Positions 63,967 to 64,000 of a stretch of 64,000 nt of DNA are shown here, one piece after another. Location of the stretch: positions 2,287,001-2,351,000 of the forward strand of contig NZ_CP071249.1 in the NCBI RefSeq assembly GCF_024499055.1, written 5' to 3'. The notes under the pieces are model-generated. The model had not been told where the DNA came from. It saw only the letters and a program-made list of their open reading frames with translations, and did no database searches. The number at the start of each line of letters is the position of its first letter. Positions within the stretch are counted from its first letter, which is position 1. The stretch comes from Turicibacter bilis (GTDB lineage: Bacteria; Bacillota_I; Bacilli_A; MOL361; Turicibacteraceae). The translations under genes and the position numbers were made by a program.

Positions 63967-64000
63967 GAGCTAAGTATGATTCAAGGTGCTTAGCTCTTTT
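63967..64000 (+). terminator. Terminator-like hairpin at the window end
   Basis: GAGCTAAG and CTTAGCTC with TTTT, directly after the RadC remnant. Confidence 0.75.

Overview
The window is A+T-rich and reads as the chromosome of a low-G+C Gram-positive (Bacillota). Genes have AGGAGG-type ribosome binding sites and lipobox lipoproteins, the lysine operon is under an L-box riboswitch and uses the acetylated DAP route, and the repertoire is that of an anaerobic gut organism. A Turicibacter-like member of the Bacilli/Erysipelotrichia is my best guess, but nothing here proves the genus. I saw no tRNA, rRNA, CRISPR array or replication origin.

Layout. 1-3.3 kb: a partial gene end, an AAC(3)-type acetyltransferase, 5-formyl-THF cyclo-ligase, a nucleotidyltransferase and an AraC regulator. 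3.4-9.9 kb is the most interesting block: a compact operon behind overlapping Fur-box sequences. It encodes a NifH-like reductase, an IsdE-like haem-binding lipoprotein, a FecCD permease, an ABC ATPase, NifD-like and NifK-like subunits, and a HugZ-like haem-utilisation protein. I read it as an iron-regulated haem uptake system carrying its own nitrogenase-like reductase. 10-16.2 kb: VTC-domain and DUF4956 genes, a large beta-helical lipoprotein, a YczE-type membrane protein, an AraC regulator and a divergent Tag-like glycosylase. 16.4-19.2 kb: an 11-mer-repeat LEA-like protein, an intact IS66 element with an 8-bp target duplication, and a structured transcript carrying a 38-residue peptide. 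19.3-24 kb: a TetR-controlled ABC/FtsX exporter.

24-38.9 kb is mixed: a Cys-rich copper-storage-like protein, YeiH with its LysR regulator, a glucosaminidase, a thioredoxin-like protein, a 6S-like RNA candidate, an alkylation-repair set (pentapeptide protein, Ogt, AlkD), a stand-alone relaxase-like domain, RluF, L-lactate dehydrogenase and several small genes. 39.2-47.6 kb is the lysine/DAP operon (lysA-lysC-dapL-asd-dapA-dapB-dapH-dapF). 47.8-55 kb: a GerMN lipoprotein; an MBL hydrolase, ArsR, TSUP permease and broken nitroreductase cluster; a FusB-type EF-G-binding protein behind an HTH gene with a probable attenuator leader; and an M20 hydrolase with a regulator. 55-64 kb is decayed and mobile: a frameshifted GH1 glucosidase (G10 tract), a MecA-type PBP, a broken ABC/FtsX pair cut by a multiply interrupted IS3 element, an MFS transporter and a RadC remnant.

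A second theme is a family of short structured repeats (about 40-65 bp, ten recognisable copies). They keep a fold and an asymmetric purine/pyrimidine loop while their stem sequences vary together. Four sit inside the IS3 element, one in the lysine operon, and five in three larger, roughly 200-240 bp composite elements.
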